DNA from: Undaria pinnatifida
Taxonomy: Eukaryota > Sar > Phaeophyceae > Laminariales > Alariaceae
DNA length: 64,000 bases
Reading direction: 5' to 3'
NCBI GenBank assembly: GCA_012845835.1
Contig: JABAKD010000029.1
Span: 10,232,338 to 10,296,337, forward strand
The notes below the pieces were generated by a model that did not search any database, was not told the DNA's origin, and saw only the letters and a list, made by a program, of their open reading frames with translations. A program made the position numbers and the translations under genes. Each line of letters starts with the position of its first letter. The first letter of the stretch is position 1. This document shows, piece by piece, positions 22,301 through 34,800 of the stretch.

Positions 22301-25300
22301 AAAAGCACGCCACTAATTAATCTTATGAGGAACGTTCCGCCTGGACTGATCGCAAGATTCAAGATCTCATATATCTGTTCGTGCCAACTGTTTTGCAGTG
22401 TGGGTAGCACAAGTCGCGCCAGTCGACAAGGGAAGAAAATGCTGATTTATTCTCGCGATAGCAATGAAAGCACGTACCGTGGTGGGGACGGGGGAGGAGG
22501 GCCCGCTATGTGACCCCGGATCTCAGTTACTACCGTGAGGGAGCGCGAGAGTTGTGCGAAGATAATAAATGAGATGAACAAGAAAAATAGCAGACGAACA
22601 AACAAACAAACAAACGATCAAACAAAAAATTGAACGAACGAACAGACAAACAAACAAACGAACAAACAAACAAACAAACAAACAAACAAACAAACAAACA
22701 AACAAACAAACAAACAAACAAACAAACAAACAAACAAACAAACAAACAAACAAGCAAACAAACAAACAAACAAACAAACAAACAAACAAACAAACAAACA
22801 AAACAAACAAACAAACAAGCAAACAAACAAACAAACAAACAAACAAACAAACAAACAAACAAACGAACAAAAAAACAAACAAACAAACAAGCAAAATAGC
22901 AAACAAACAAGCAAGCTGTTGTTGCTGGTCCGGCAATTCGAATGGGTGCAAGTACATTACTGGGGTTAATTTTTTTCTGACTTTGAAAATGGTCGATGCT
23001 GCTGTACTGCGCTACCAATACATATTTTTGGTAGTATCTCTGATTCGTGGGCGAATTCCTTTCGACCACAGAAGAAACCGTTCCGCGACGTGTCCTCACG
23101 GCACTATCCTCCTAGCTCTTCTCAACAGCAGCAATGCCGTTACACTGCTGTTCCGGCACAACCTCACGCAACCCAGGGACGAGGCCCAGGGCTAGGTTAC
23201 TGTGGCTGAGCTACCTACTGCTGCATACGTACCCGTGTATACCTCCCATGTCATGCCACTAGCTAGGCTTTTATCTCTCTTTGAGTCTATGATACGAGTA
23301 CCACAAAGACTACTGCGAAGCTCGTTTTTTGGGAGATTCCTTTGTCAGCCCCAATTCTCAGACTCCCTCCAAAGAATTTTCGTCAATCTCATTCGAAATA
23401 TTTGTGAATATGTTTCCTAGAATGAGTTCCGAGACCATTTCTCTCAGACCTATGTCAGGCTCAGCTACCAAATAACGCTCGCTGAGATTTGGCTGAGATT
23501 ATTTGTCGGTCTCTCTCGGGTAAAAACGAATTGCACATGCTATCTGAAGCCGCCCTCGTCAAGGGCCCTTATTTTTTAGGGCACTCAAAACAGCTTGTTG
23601 ACCGTCGCCGCAGAAGGCACATCGATGTACTCGAACAGCAATATCCCTAGAACAACTACGGCGAATCAATCGAAAGCACCGGCACAGATTGTATGGAAAG
23701 ATACGTAGCGCAGCATACATGGCATCGAAAAATTGTCCCCCACCTCCTCCTGTGGGGCAAGGCCGGACCAAAGCAATGAATTGTTACTTGAAAAAAGTGC
23801 AATCCGCTGAGCCAGTCCATGGCATAGGTATAAGATGAATTGAGCTCCATAATCAAGACCCAATGACTTCGGTTAGTCCCCCCAGTCGAGGAACACCGTC
23901 GGTAAAAAACACCGTCGGTAGGAAAGTGCTAACCTTACCTGAGAACGCCTCAGCAGTATCCAATGCTGAAACACCGACAGTACTCGCAGTACCTCCAGCG
24001 CCCCTCCCCCCTCCCACCCCTGCACGGTATACGTCCATATCTGTTTTCATTTTGTCCAGTAGCGTCGTTCGATGTGTTTCACGGTGTTCTCATCTTTTTG
24101 CTCACGTCAAGTCTGACATTGAGATAAGAAAGGTGCGGAGGCACATTGACGACATCGTGGGAGGGGGTGGATTTTTTTCCGGGGTTGGGATATCATCCCT
24201 GTACGCTGCGGTATCAACGTTATCAACGTTATCAACATTAACACACTATCAACATTATCAACATTGTCAACGTTATCAATATTATCAACATTATCAACAT
24301 TATCAACATTATCAATATTACCAACGTTATCAACATTATCAACATTATCAACGTTATCAACGTTATCAACGTTATCAACGTTATCACCATTATCGACACT
24401 ATCAACATTTTGAACATTATCAACATTATCACACCATTATCAACACTATCAACATTATCAACATTATCAACATTATCAACATTATCAACATTATCAACAT
24501 TATCAACATTATCAACATTATCAACATCATGAACATCATCAAGATTATCAACATTATCGGAAACGTTTTATGGTCCAAAAACTGGAACCCCTACCGCGCT
24601 ATACCGCACAGTAGAGGGATAGCGGACGGCTCATGTAACGATCTAGATATTTTAGGGCAGGTAGACTCCAGGCCGATGTAGTCTGCAAGATTTAGATCAC
24701 ATCGCTGGGTGGAAGCCGTGCGATCTGCGCGGTGTAGAACGTACTTCCCGGGTTACATATGTGCCTCCATATAGATCCTGCACAAGATCGCATACCGCCA
24801 GATATAGGATCGAGGTGACCTGCACACAGTAGGGGTAGTTCAGTATGGCAGTGGTGGTGTGCCAGATGAGAGCAATACGACCGCCTTATTGAGGGAAGCC
24901 GCCTTATTCATTCCAGGGTATGCGTGCAATTTTCCAGTAGCGTCAAGCCATTTCGACCGCCTTCTACCGGGATGCCGCCTTATATTGGGATACCGCCTTA
25001 TATTGGGATGCCGCCTTATATCGGGATGTACCGCCTTAAATTGGGATATCGCCTTATTGGGGAGACCTGTGAGAGCAATACGACCGCCTTATTGAGGGAA
25101 GCCGCCTTATTCCTTTCAGGTTTATGAGCGCAATTCCCCAGCAGCGCCAAGCCATTTTGACCGCCTTATATCGGGATACCGCCTTACATCGGGATACCAC
25201 CTTATTGGAGAAACCCTACTGCGTATAGATCGTGATAATTTCGATGTGTGCAGGTTAGTACAATCGATGCCGTATCCCTACGTGCTGCGCTTGGCGTCGC

Positions 25301-27790
25301 GCGCGGTGCTTTAGAAAGAACGGCCGTAATTTTCGATCGCCCCTCGTTCCGGCTGTTGTTGTATACAACGCTGCCGAACGCAAGATGGCACACCGAGCGA
25401 TCAACGCGCTCTGAATGCTGTTGGTCTTGCTTCCAGCCCTTGATTTCCGCGCTCACGAAAGGCTCCCCAGCCATTTTTGAAGTCATGTAACTAGATACAA
25501 ACACCGTTTTTCCACGAACAGCAATACTGAACGGTATCTATGTATCCCGAAAGAGTGGTTATGCGCTTACGACCGGCTCCCCAACAGCATGGCACTACGT
25601 CCCCTAAATACGCACAACAAGTATCATTTTCTGTCAACAGCATTATTCAACAGGTCTTTTCATTTCCGGAGAGAGCGGTGCAGCACTCTGACCGTAAAAT
25701 GTAAGAACCTTTGGCGTGATCACATGTACACCAAAACGGTCCTTTCCTTACCGGACGGTATGACACCTAGAATGTCTGTCGAACCCGCAGCTGGCGATTT
25801 TTACCAGATTCCCGGTGCAACTTTGCATTCCAAAACAGGTCGATTGCAGCCAACGCTAGTCCGCCAGAAGCCCCACCCCGAGGTGTCTTTCGCGAAGGGC
25901 GGCAGCGACTTCCGGTGTCCAACGACATTCAGTTGCTTCGGCCGACAGGCACTGTCGAGAGAGGTCTACCGCACTGCCAGCATGCCTGCGTTCACGCGGC
26001 AGGACAGGTGGTACACTCCCGGCGATAAGTTCAAAGGTGAGAAGCCGAGTAAGGGTATACCAGTGGTACACGATTGACTCCGGGTTCGAAAGGCAGACGG
26101 TCGGAGATGAGGCGTTACGCTCTGACATTGAAAACATCGCACCTATTTACACGTTCAACCTGACAAGCGCGAGCGTGCTACTGCGTGACCGGGGTACGTA
26201 TATTGCGTTTTTGTTCGGCCGAAACGCTCTTCTCAATTGAGGGGCTGATGACGCTAATGTTACTGTAACTGGACTGTCGTTGGAGCATCGTTCTACCTAT
26301 AGTATAAATTGTTATACGCCTCGGCCAAGGGATTGTTCGTAGGATTGGACTTTGTTACTCGAAACCATCAGAGTCGGTTTCAGGGTGGGGCGTATATCTC
26401 CTCAAAAGGCGAGGAAACCTCGAAAGAATTAGAGCCACCTGCTGTGGTGTCGCCCTGGGAGCCTGGCAAAGGGACTTTGTTACTCGTAGTACCATCAGAG
26501 TCGGTTTTAGGCTGGGGCGTAGATCTCCTCAAAAGGCGAGGAAACCTCGAAAAAATTAGAGCCACCTGCTGTGGTGTCGCCCTGGGAGCCTGGCAAAGGC
26601 TTTGGATCCCAGGATGTAGTATACGGATATGGGATGAATGGGTTTCAAATGGCCTTGAAGGCGTGTGCGTGTAGAAAAAGAGGACGCCTAATCTACTTTA
26701 CCCGCGCATGACGTTAAGTTCTTCTTCAAGGATACACAAATGAGTGGACATCGTGGAGCCTGTGTGGTAGAGAGACGTGCAAGAAGTGGGCTGTGTCTGT
26801 ATCAGTCGTTCTAATAAAATAACTCTAACGTAGCATGAGCCGTGAGCCACGTCACGGCAGGGGTTGTAGGACCGCCCAACGGGGCTCCGTAAACATATGA
26901 ATACCCAACTTTTTGTTCAACCAGGTGTATTTGTGTGTTACTGATAAATTATCACTACTTCATTGACCGTCCGACAATGCGCGGCGTTGGTGTTAACAGT
27001 AAACAATTAAGTGAACAAAATCGAAAATTCAGACCACGAAAATCTAAATACGTTTTGTCTTAGGGCCATTTTTATCGAAGCAAACTCTGTTGATTTATTT
27101 CCAATGTTTCCACAGGTCAAAAGGCTCCTTGGTTTCCAAATATATACCAGAAGAATGGTTTTTCGGGCATTGAAGGTTTCCATGTATTTTGCAGTGTGTT
27201 GAAATTTAAACAAAAAAATGACTGAACGCCTCCTCGTAATTCAATACACATGTTCAAAATATTTCCAAAATATTTCAAAATTGAAAAAATATGGGGCTAA
27301 TTTTTTGAGGAAAAATTGCTTGGATAAGAGCAACCCTTAATGGTAGATTCGTTCATCGCGTTGCGGAGTGTAGAATAGCACCTAGCCCACGCACAACAGC
27401 ACCATTCGTTGTACCGGTGAGTATAACAAGGCTTGTTACTACGACCAACGGGGCTCTGAAAAGTTGTAAAAAGTTCCTAGTTGGTCGTAGTTACTTGTAC
27501 GTGTTAGACACGATTGCACCTGCCAGATCGTAAGCCAAACATTATCTCAAAAAAAAATCGCGAGGCGGTACCTGCACCTTCCGTCGCAAGAACCGATGAT
27601 AGCGCGACCCTGACCTTTTTGTTTTGTTTACTGACTCTGCGTTCCAGCTCACGGAGGGGCGCCAATCTCATCCATGGGCAACCAGCCGACATCGACTCGA
27701 ACGTCAGCAGGGCGGGCGCACTTCGGGACCTCTACGCGCGCCGGCGCCTCTAAGATGTACGCCCTGTGGTCCGTCGGACAACAGCGATAA
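19360..27790 (+). CDS. SHIPPO-like (putative flagellar) protein, 168 residues
   Basis: Exon 1 is 19360-19477 (ATG, MAAASGAS; donor ATAG/GTGAGC). Exon 2 is 25791-26036 (acceptor AACCCGCAG, donor AAAG/GTGAGA). Exon 3 is 27648-27790 (acceptor CGTTCCAG, stop TAA). Both joins are phase 1 and the total of 507 bases is in frame. Exons 2 and 3 each carry a similar unit: FSCFGRQALS, then MPAFTRQDR; and ISSMGNQPTS, then AHFGTSTRAG. This spacing of FG/MG-x-Q and F-x-x-(S/Q)-x-R resembles SHIPPO/PGP-repeat proteins of axonemal microtubules (family knowledge). The assignment is an inference from pattern and could be wrong. Intron 1 (6.3 kb) and intron 2 (1.6 kb) hold R2, R6, microsatellites and a local duplication. 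The gene diverges from the minus-strand gene at 18908. Confidence 0.6.
19640..19870 (+). repeat. R2 repeat, long subfamily
   Basis: Has CAGCTTTGAGATCGA, CTTTGCAAGCTGCGTGTG and CTTCGATCGCGCGTG, then the extended body with GGTCAACAGGAC, TGCGCACGGAAACTG and GAGGGGGACAAGA, as at 46848 and 53505. Confidence 0.7.
20231..20311. repeat. G-rich tract
   Basis: Runs of up to about 14 G broken by single A residues, inside intron 1 of the SHIPPO-like gene. The flanking DNA does not match R1 clearly. Confidence 0.9.
20770..21040 (-). repeat. R6 dispersed repeat
   Basis: The reverse-orientation partner of 1890-2150. It extends on the right to GTGAGGACAACAACAACAAC, a (CAA) run also present in the fragment at 49755. 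Confidence 0.7.
21105..21310 (-). repeat. R2 relic with internal duplication
   Basis: CAACCATTCAATCGG and ACTCACAG followed by TGACGTTTTTCAATTTTT occur twice around a TACGCAGCTTGCAAAGTTGAG core, the reverse of the R2 motif. The copy at 55880 shares the CCATTCAAT word. Confidence 0.6.
21680..21960 (+). pseudogene. Coding-like relic with an in-frame stop
   Basis: One plus frame reads protein-like text (TLVEDTRVVVPLESAILVGR, later LSELVRAAASVLSHRQL and EAHCAFC) but is broken by a TGA near 21810. No good splice sites bound it. It may be a transposon or gene fragment; the origin was not recognised. Confidence 0.2.
22597..22912. repeat. (AAAC) microsatellite, about 300 bases
   Basis: Long AAAC run with sparse G and T substitutions. 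It creates long false frames (LFVC repeats on minus, NKQT repeats on plus). Confidence 0.95.
24211..24562. repeat. (ATTATCAAC) 9-base tandem repeat
   Basis: About 35 units of AACATTATC or AACGTTATC. Because the unit is a multiple of three, all frames stay open, giving an Ile/Asn-rich or Tyr/Gln/His-rich artefact inside a 272-residue plus-strand frame. Confidence 0.95.
24865..25210. repeat. 18-base minisatellite within a duplicated 200-base block
   Basis: ACCGCCTTATATTGGGAT and variants recur about nine times. A larger block starting GAGCAATACGACCGCC (24870 and 25073) occurs twice. It lies in intron 1 of the SHIPPO-like gene. Confidence 0.85.
26346..26599. repeat. 127-base tandem duplication
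   Basis: Two adjacent copies, each containing CAGAGTCGGTTT, CTCCTCAAAAGGCGAGG and GGTGTCGCCCTGGGAGCC, with about 5% difference. It lies in intron 2 of the SHIPPO-like gene. Confidence 0.9.
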
Positions 27791-28410
27791 CGGCGACGTG
27801 CAACCCGTTTGCAGCTACGTTTTAGGCCCAAAGTACTTGGAATTAGGTTAGGGGCTTTCGGGGGGGGGGGTGAAAGCGCTGCGTACCGCTCCATTACACG
27901 GAAACGCACGGTTTTCAGAGCAAACTGCTTTGAGGTAATGTTGGATCTGTTTTTGCGTTTCTAAACGAGATCGATTTATAGGTTAGGCTAGGTTAGGTTA
28001 CTGCTAATCGGTTTATTTATGGCGGGCGGGGAGGGGGGGGGTGCTCCTGCGAAAAAGAGGGGATGTAAGCAGTGAATATCGGCGGCGTGTAGAGCGCTGT
28101 CGTTTGGCTTGTCAAGAACCAAGCGTCATTTTTCTGCGCGGTCGTAGATGCTCTATCGAGCCCTCGCAAGAAGGACCTCCATTGAGCCTACGTCCGCTGG
28201 TTGGGGTGGCGGCAGATGTGGAATTGGTTGAATACTAAGTTATTTTTGCAACTCTTTGTTTGTAAAAACAAACCTGGTATGTGACGCTTCCAATCTAGTT
28301 GGAAACGCCTCTACTTTGGGAAGATAAAATAGTGCTGACGCTGTTGTTTTGAATATCCCGCGGCACCACGCAAGGCGGACGAGTGTGGGAGGAAGATCCC
28401 AGACGGCCGT

Positions 28411-28710
28411 GTGGAAAACGGGTTTTCTACGAGGTTTGATAGGAAAGAAGGCGTTATCTTTTCTTGTCTATCTTTTGATTTTCATTTTCTGTTCGCCGAA
28501 GTCAAGAAAGAAACGCCGCCCTTTTCTTCTGAGTACCGCTCGCAGGGTGGTGTTGTTAGACTCTGTTGTCTGTTGGTGAAGTATTGCTTTGTGTCAGGTG
28601 TTAGTCGAACTGTCTTAGTTGAACTACCCCGTTTTCCACTGTTGACCGCGGACGATATATCTAAAGCGGTTGCAATGTATTTGGCGTTTTTTTCTCGAGA
28701 CACCTTCTAG
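28411..28710 (+). CDS. Doubtful open reading frame, 99 residues
   Basis: ATG to TAG with a mixed, globular-looking composition (LLTADDISKAVAMYLAFF near the end). There is no recognised domain, no flanking splice pattern and no second copy in the window. Confidence 0.2.
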   Translation: MENGFSTRFDRKEGVIFSCLSFDFHFLFAEVKKETPPFSSEYRSQGGVVRLCCLLVKYCFVSGVSRTVLVELPRFPLLTADDISKAVAMYLAFFSRDTF

Positions 28711-29397
28711 TGCGGGCGAGGGGCTGAAGCTGGAATTGAAAGAAGCTAAAAAAGGAACCACATACTACTCCGCAGTTGATTGGGTGAACTTCAACGCCGG
28801 CGGCTGACGCTCTGTAAATTCAAAAAATGGGCTTGAGACTGAACGTTTCTTTTTTGCCGTACGACTAGCGAGAAGGCGTAAAGCCAGTAGCACTCGAGAT
28901 TTTATGGCGGTAAACACTTATCGATGGATAGCTAGCCTCCTTCGGAGCCATGTTATGTATGGAAAGGGAAACAGCTACTATTAATCGTGTTTTTCACGAA
29001 CGGAGCTCTATATCTCACCCAAAGGCCGGCTTCGAAAAAAGATTGCGCACGCATCCAATTGAACACTCTCGATGGCTAGGCCTATGGCTTACCTACACGA
29101 CATAAAAATAATTTTTTTCAAACGGGAACCACAAATGTACTGGGCAATCCGGCAGTCTGAGAAGCCCTTTCGGCAAGAAAATGTTGGTCCCAAAAAGGTC
29201 GGTACCCCCCCTCCACAAAAGACCTCCTTCTACCGTAGCACGGTGCTGCCTGCGGCTGTGGCATGTGGTAGGTTGATGCCTCCGAAGCTATAAAAACCCG
29301 TCCCATGAACAAGAAGCGCGTGCGCTGTTTTTCTCGGGCCGCGTGCTACGATAGGGGGGTGGCAATTTTTGGCAAAAAAAGCATTTCTGGATGATCA

Positions 29398-29500
29398 CGG
29401 GGCTCCCTCCTTAACCCGGTCAGGGCCCCAAAACCGTTCCCAATACTATTTCCAAGTAGCTTTGTCCCCCGAAACGGGTTTCCAGTAGAAAAGGCGTTAA
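29398..29500 (-). repeat. R5 dispersed repeat
   Basis: On the minus strand it has GGTTTTTAACGCC, GGAAACCCGTTTCGGGGG and GGGGCCCTGACC, matching 2628 and 62545. Confidence 0.6.
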
Positions 29501-30844
29501 AAACCAAAAGTTCGTCGGAACGCCGTTCTTATTCCTTGGCAACGTTTTTTTGTTTTATATACCTAGGCCATGGGATTGTCCGTCGATTTTTTCACTGTCA
29601 CTGTTTCCCAACCTCTGTGTTTAGGTAGGATGTTAGTCTCCTCAGGTCAAGAGCCTCCCAAATGTTAGAGGATGTTAGAGGTGCACCCCGTCCATAGAGA
29701 TGCGTCGGGGGTGGGTGACGCGCGTTTCGATAGAGTCAGCACGTTTTGGTCACACTTTTTCTGAATGGCGGGGAACCCTAATCCGAAATTGTCGCATTGT
29801 CATTCTTGTTGTTCGATATGAATTTTCGAAAAAAACGCTGGCCATGGGCCTGTTCATCATCGGGGGTGCTTTTTTCGCTTTACTAAAGATAAAAATGGGT
29901 GGGCGATAGAGCCTCCACCTATCCCCGTCAAGTCCCAAAGGGGGCTATCGTAATTTTATTAACGCGCCCCCGCACACCATGCAGCAAGATGAGTGTGAGC
30001 ATAGGCACCAACCACGACACTGTAAAAGAATCAGAGAAGCAATGCGATGTGAACCGCAGCTCTCTCCTACCGCCCCGGAGCAACGGTAGACCGCATCATA
30101 TGCTACAGTAAGTGGCCCCTTTATAGCACCGGTATGTGCCAGCCGGAAATACAGGCACTATAGAGGCAACCGGCACTACTCCGCACACGGCCAATACTGA
30201 TTTTGACATCTGGGCCAATCGATTTCACCGACACTATAGCGGGCAACCGGCACTATAGAGAGGCTACTGCTGTAATTTTCCAAGTAAGAAGAGTGTTCCC
30301 TTGGAAGCAACCGCCCCACGCCGCTTTTTCAATCGTTCGTGTTCTTGCGGACTCTTGGCACGCGGTATTATGGTATCTTCGGCATATATTCTTCAGAATG
30401 CATAAAATTATACCTGGTATAAGCTATACCGAAAAATAACGTAAAAATAGTATATCATACCGGTATAAAACCCTCCAACCTACAACATACAAATACGCCC
30501 GATATATTAACATTTCATAAAACCAACGAAAAAAACGGTAAATCAAAACGGTAAAAACACGCGCCAGGTACCCTCCAACATAGAACATACAAATGCCCCC
30601 CGTTAGAACCCGTCGTAAAACCATGCAAAACACAAAACACAACAAATACACCTGATTAATCTTTCGTAAAACTATACAAAATACAACATACAACACACAA
30701 CACGGGCTGCAGCATAAATCTAAAAGAATATACCAGGTGCAACATACCGACATTGTAAAAAAATCCTGCTCTTCGCATCTGCTGGCTAAATTTCGCCTAG
30801 ATAGAAACGAAATCAATACAAAAAATAAGACACCTCCCAATAAA

Positions 30845-30945
30845 AACTCACTCATATAGTATATTACGAGTACCAACAACGCAGCTTGCAAACAATGAGT
30901 ATTGACCTGAAATTCGTCAAACTCACAGCTGACGTCCTTGAAAAT
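30845..30945 (-). repeat. R2 dispersed repeat
   Basis: On the minus strand: GACGTCAGCTGTGAGTTTG, then ACTCATTGTTTGCAAGCTGC, then GGTACTCGTAATATACTATA and the GGGAGGTGTCTTATTTTT body. Confidence 0.75.
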
Positions 30946-31848
30946 TAGTTATAAAATTAGAAAGACCTACGAGGCAAGATGCCTGTTCTCAAACGGACGA
31001 ACAGACGGAGACGGCCACATTAGCGAGCCTCATGCCATAACGAAGGCCTTGTGGAGCCCTTAATTGTAAAAAAAGGGATCTCCCACTAGCTCCAAGCAGT
31101 CTTGCCCCCAAAAACATGGGTGGAACAGAAGTCCGTCCTAACCAAACGCAACCAACCGTCCCAGCGAAAAGGCACGCAGCACCATCCCCATCACCACCAC
31201 CACCACCATCAACAGCAGCAGCAGCCAACCGCCGAAAAATATTATGTCTAACGCGAGACCCTCTTCCTCCCACTTCGTCGTCGAACCCGCCCTGCCTGAG
31301 CCTGTGCCTACCTCCTCGCCTGCTTGCCTGTAGGCATGGTTACCTACCTGCTGTCTGCATGTTTCTACTTGTCTGTTCAACTGTCTACTTGATTGTCTGG
31401 TCATTGCCTGCCTGTATCTGGGCGTATGCCTTCCTTAATACCTGGCCGACAGTCGTGAAATATGTCGTAATACTCTGTACGAGTAAAAACGGCAGCTAAT
31501 AACAGCGGTGGTAGTAATTAATGCTCAATAACGATATCCCCCCCCCCTGCCTCCCCCCCAAAAAAAACGCAAAGCAGAAGAATAACACGGTTATAATTAA
31601 AGAAAACTTGGCGAGCATCCCACCTTCAACATTCGCGGCACGATTAGGTACATACGTTTGTACGTTAGTAATCGATCAATCGAGAGACCGCTGATCGTGA
31701 GAAGAGCAAAAAATTGAAAAAACTGAAAACACCGGCCTTAGCCCCTTTTCAACGAACTGTGCCCGCCCATTTTCCGGCGAAATTATCATTCAAATCAGAG
31801 TTCAATGCTATTAGCGGCAGTAACCCCCCCCCCCCAACGCGCTCAAAT

Positions 31849-34800
31849 TTATTCATCAATGTTTGCACTACTGTGGGAAGAGTAGGACCTCCCGCCCCCT
31901 CCTGCCCCCACGGCGCCATCATCGCGACCGTCCCACATAGCCTTTTTTTCCTCCGTAAGAAACAAGCAGCAAAGGCACGCACGGGTCTACGTGGTTGGTG
32001 GAGCTTCTACCGGCTGGACTTTGCAAGCCTAAGAACACAAAAGTAGCACGGAAAACGTGGACGCTTCTCACCCTTCGCCGAGAAAAATCAACCCTCCTCT
32101 CGTTGTCCACCTCCATCATCACCATTTTCTCGTATTCTCCCCGTCCGCCCGTAAGACTAAAACTACGACCCTCCCCCCCCTCCTACCCAGTGTCGTTCGG
32201 CAACGTTCGTTTCCACTGATAGTCCTTCATCCTCCTCTCCCTTTTTAGATTACGCCTAATAACGGTTTGTTGCCGTTCACAGCCCCATAGTGCCTCCCGC
32301 TACACCCATCGTGTTTGCAGACTTCCGTATCCCCGCCCCCCCTCCCGGCGATTTTTTATGGATGGTGTGTTTCGCCTTCCATCACTCCTTCTGCCTCATC
32401 TGTCCGACCCAAACAACGTCTTCTCCCTTCCCAGAGCGCGAAACCCATTAGATTTGCCTTACACTGCAAAAACAAAAGAACACTAAGCATGGGTAGTTCG
32501 ATCCCATTTATAGGGTATACGACAGTGTCTATCACACCGCCAGTGATAATGTTTTGGACTTATCATACTACACGGTTTGGTAATACTCCAGAGGGGTGAC
32601 ATACAACGTGCCCCGGTGATAAATTGGGTGGTTGATTTGGGATACAAAGTGATTTACCACCCGAGTGGCGTACTCCAGGGGTGTGTGATATACAACCTCC
32701 TGGGTGTTATACACCGTCGTATACGGTAGGTCGCCACAGGGTCTCCTAAACGTAGGCGAGGCGATGCAATGGTGGTTGTGCGACGTCACTACGACCACCA
32801 CCGCCGCCGCCGCTTTCGCCTCCTCCGCTACGCTAGGAAACACCTTCCTTGGCCTGAACACCTGATATTTATCACGCATCTTCACCTATGGGACGCGTAC
32901 ATAAAAAGCGACAAGAAACAAGTCAGGAGGTGCGTCGAGGTTAGCATCAATCTCGCCAGGATCAAAGCTAAAGGGTTACGGTCTAACGTTGACGCGTCAA
33001 GATATATTGTGGCTTATTGTACTAGTTATGGTGTGGGGAGCTCCTTGGCAGCGCTCCGTTCGAGGGGTGAGAGTGACGTCCATTGACTAAATGTGTGAAT
33101 GTACTGTTGATATTTATAGTATACACGGGTGGTTCCTTGACGGCAGTCCGTCAAGGGGCAAGAGCGCTGTCAACCCATATATTTGGTACGTTACATATTG
33201 TTTTTTAGTGTCAGTAGTTTCTTGACGGTACCGTCAAGGGGCAAGAATGCCGTCAACAGACATAATAAATTTAACATATTACACTAGTTTTTGTGTGGGG
33301 AAGTACTTGCCTGCAGTCCGCAAAGGGGCAAGAGTGCCGTCAACCGACATTATTGGTAGTTAATATACTAGTTATGGTATGTGGAGTACCTTGTAATATA
33401 CTAGTTATGGTATGTGGAGTACCTTGTCCGTCAAGGGGCAAGAGCGCCGGCAACCGACTCATTAGGTGCGTAATGTACTATTTATAGTGTGGGGAGTGCC
33501 TTGACGGTAGTTCATCAAGGGGAGGAAGTGCCGCCAACCGACATGTTTGATACCTAATATACCAGTTTTAGTGTGACGAGTGCCTTGACGGCCGTCCGCA
33601 AAGAGACAAGAGCTCAATCACCCGGCATATCTCGTAGTTAGTACTCAATATGCAGTTTTTGTGTTGCGATTCCCTTGACGGCAGTCAGTCCGTCAAAGGG
33701 TAAGCGTGCCGACAAAGGACGCCATTGATAGTATATACCAGTTTTAGTGGGGAGAGTTCTTTGACGGCGATCCGTCAGGGAGCAGGGAGCGAGACTGACG
33801 TCAACCGACATATAAGTATTAGGTGAGGATGGACATACGAAAACCCATACTTTACTAGGAGACTTTTCGATTTATATACTCAAAAACGTTTTTCTAGGAA
33901 AGTCTCAAGAAGATCCTCTTTCGGGTCTGGTTCAAATGGCTGTCCTACGCCATTTTCAAACTATAGTTTTTTTTTCCGTGCAAAAAATATATAACACGTC
34001 AAGCCACCAAAAATCTCCATGTCTGTCGTCCGACAATGCACGGCATGAGCTTCAACGGTGTGTACTCTATATACCGAATCGGAAATGATTGTCGTATATA
34101 CTTGACGCTCACGCTGCACATATTCTGATGGCAACCATAATAATGATACTGTAACAAGGACATCGTGGCAGTAACTTCAACAATAACGTAAAACCGTGAA
34201 AATCTGCAATTGAAAAGAAAACGGAAACATACCCAACAACAATAATGCTGTAATATTAATAATAACCAAAATAAAACACAAATCCCGCCTGGCCTCACTC
34301 ACCATGGGATGCGGTCGGTCGCCATAGCCCTCGAAGCCTCGACCCGGCGGGGCGACGCCAGCTTCGTCCCCGCAGTCCGCCCCTGCCGCGGAGCGAGGTG
34401 ATCCTTCCACCTCCACCACCACCTCCCTCATGTCCACTACCACCAGCTACACCCCATGTAGTCAATCCACCGTCACCAGCACCAGGACCGCCCCATCCAC
34501 TCCATCCACCAGCATCACGACCACCACCACCGCCTCTGACGAATGAACTTCCCTGAGATGAGTCCCCCACAAACGCTAACGCGGCGGCTCTAGGGGCGGT
34601 CTCGACAACGGCACCGAACCCGGCACCGTTCACAAAGGGGGCGCCGAGTCCGGGTGGGGCGCTGACACCAGACGAGGGGGGGGCATCGTACCTAGAACCG
34701 GCCACAACGGGGACGCCGCTGAGTCCGGGCGGCACGCTGACACCCCCAGTCCTGCCGCGCACACCACCGACCGATTTTCCCCACCCTTCCGGCCCCGGGC

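Larger units (their letters stand above)
27791..31848. other. Convergent intergenic region
   Basis: Lies between the 3' ends of the SHIPPO-like gene and the large minus-strand gene. It holds an R5 copy, an R2 copy, CCGGCACTA words at 30130-30260 and several short frames. The most protein-like is 28411-28710. No confident gene. Confidence 0.5.

Noticed and set aside
22530-23099. Long minus-strand frame of LFVC-type repeats
   Set aside because: It is the translation of an AAAC microsatellite; all frames are open and nothing outside the repeat looks coding.
23863-24681. 272-residue plus-strand frame rich in Ile/Asn and Tyr/Gln/His
   Set aside because: Most of it is the 9-base ATTATCAAC repeat, which keeps every frame open.
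33010-33815. A CRISPR array
   Set aside because: Units are imperfect, spacers are also repeated and related to one another, and the context is a eukaryotic intron.
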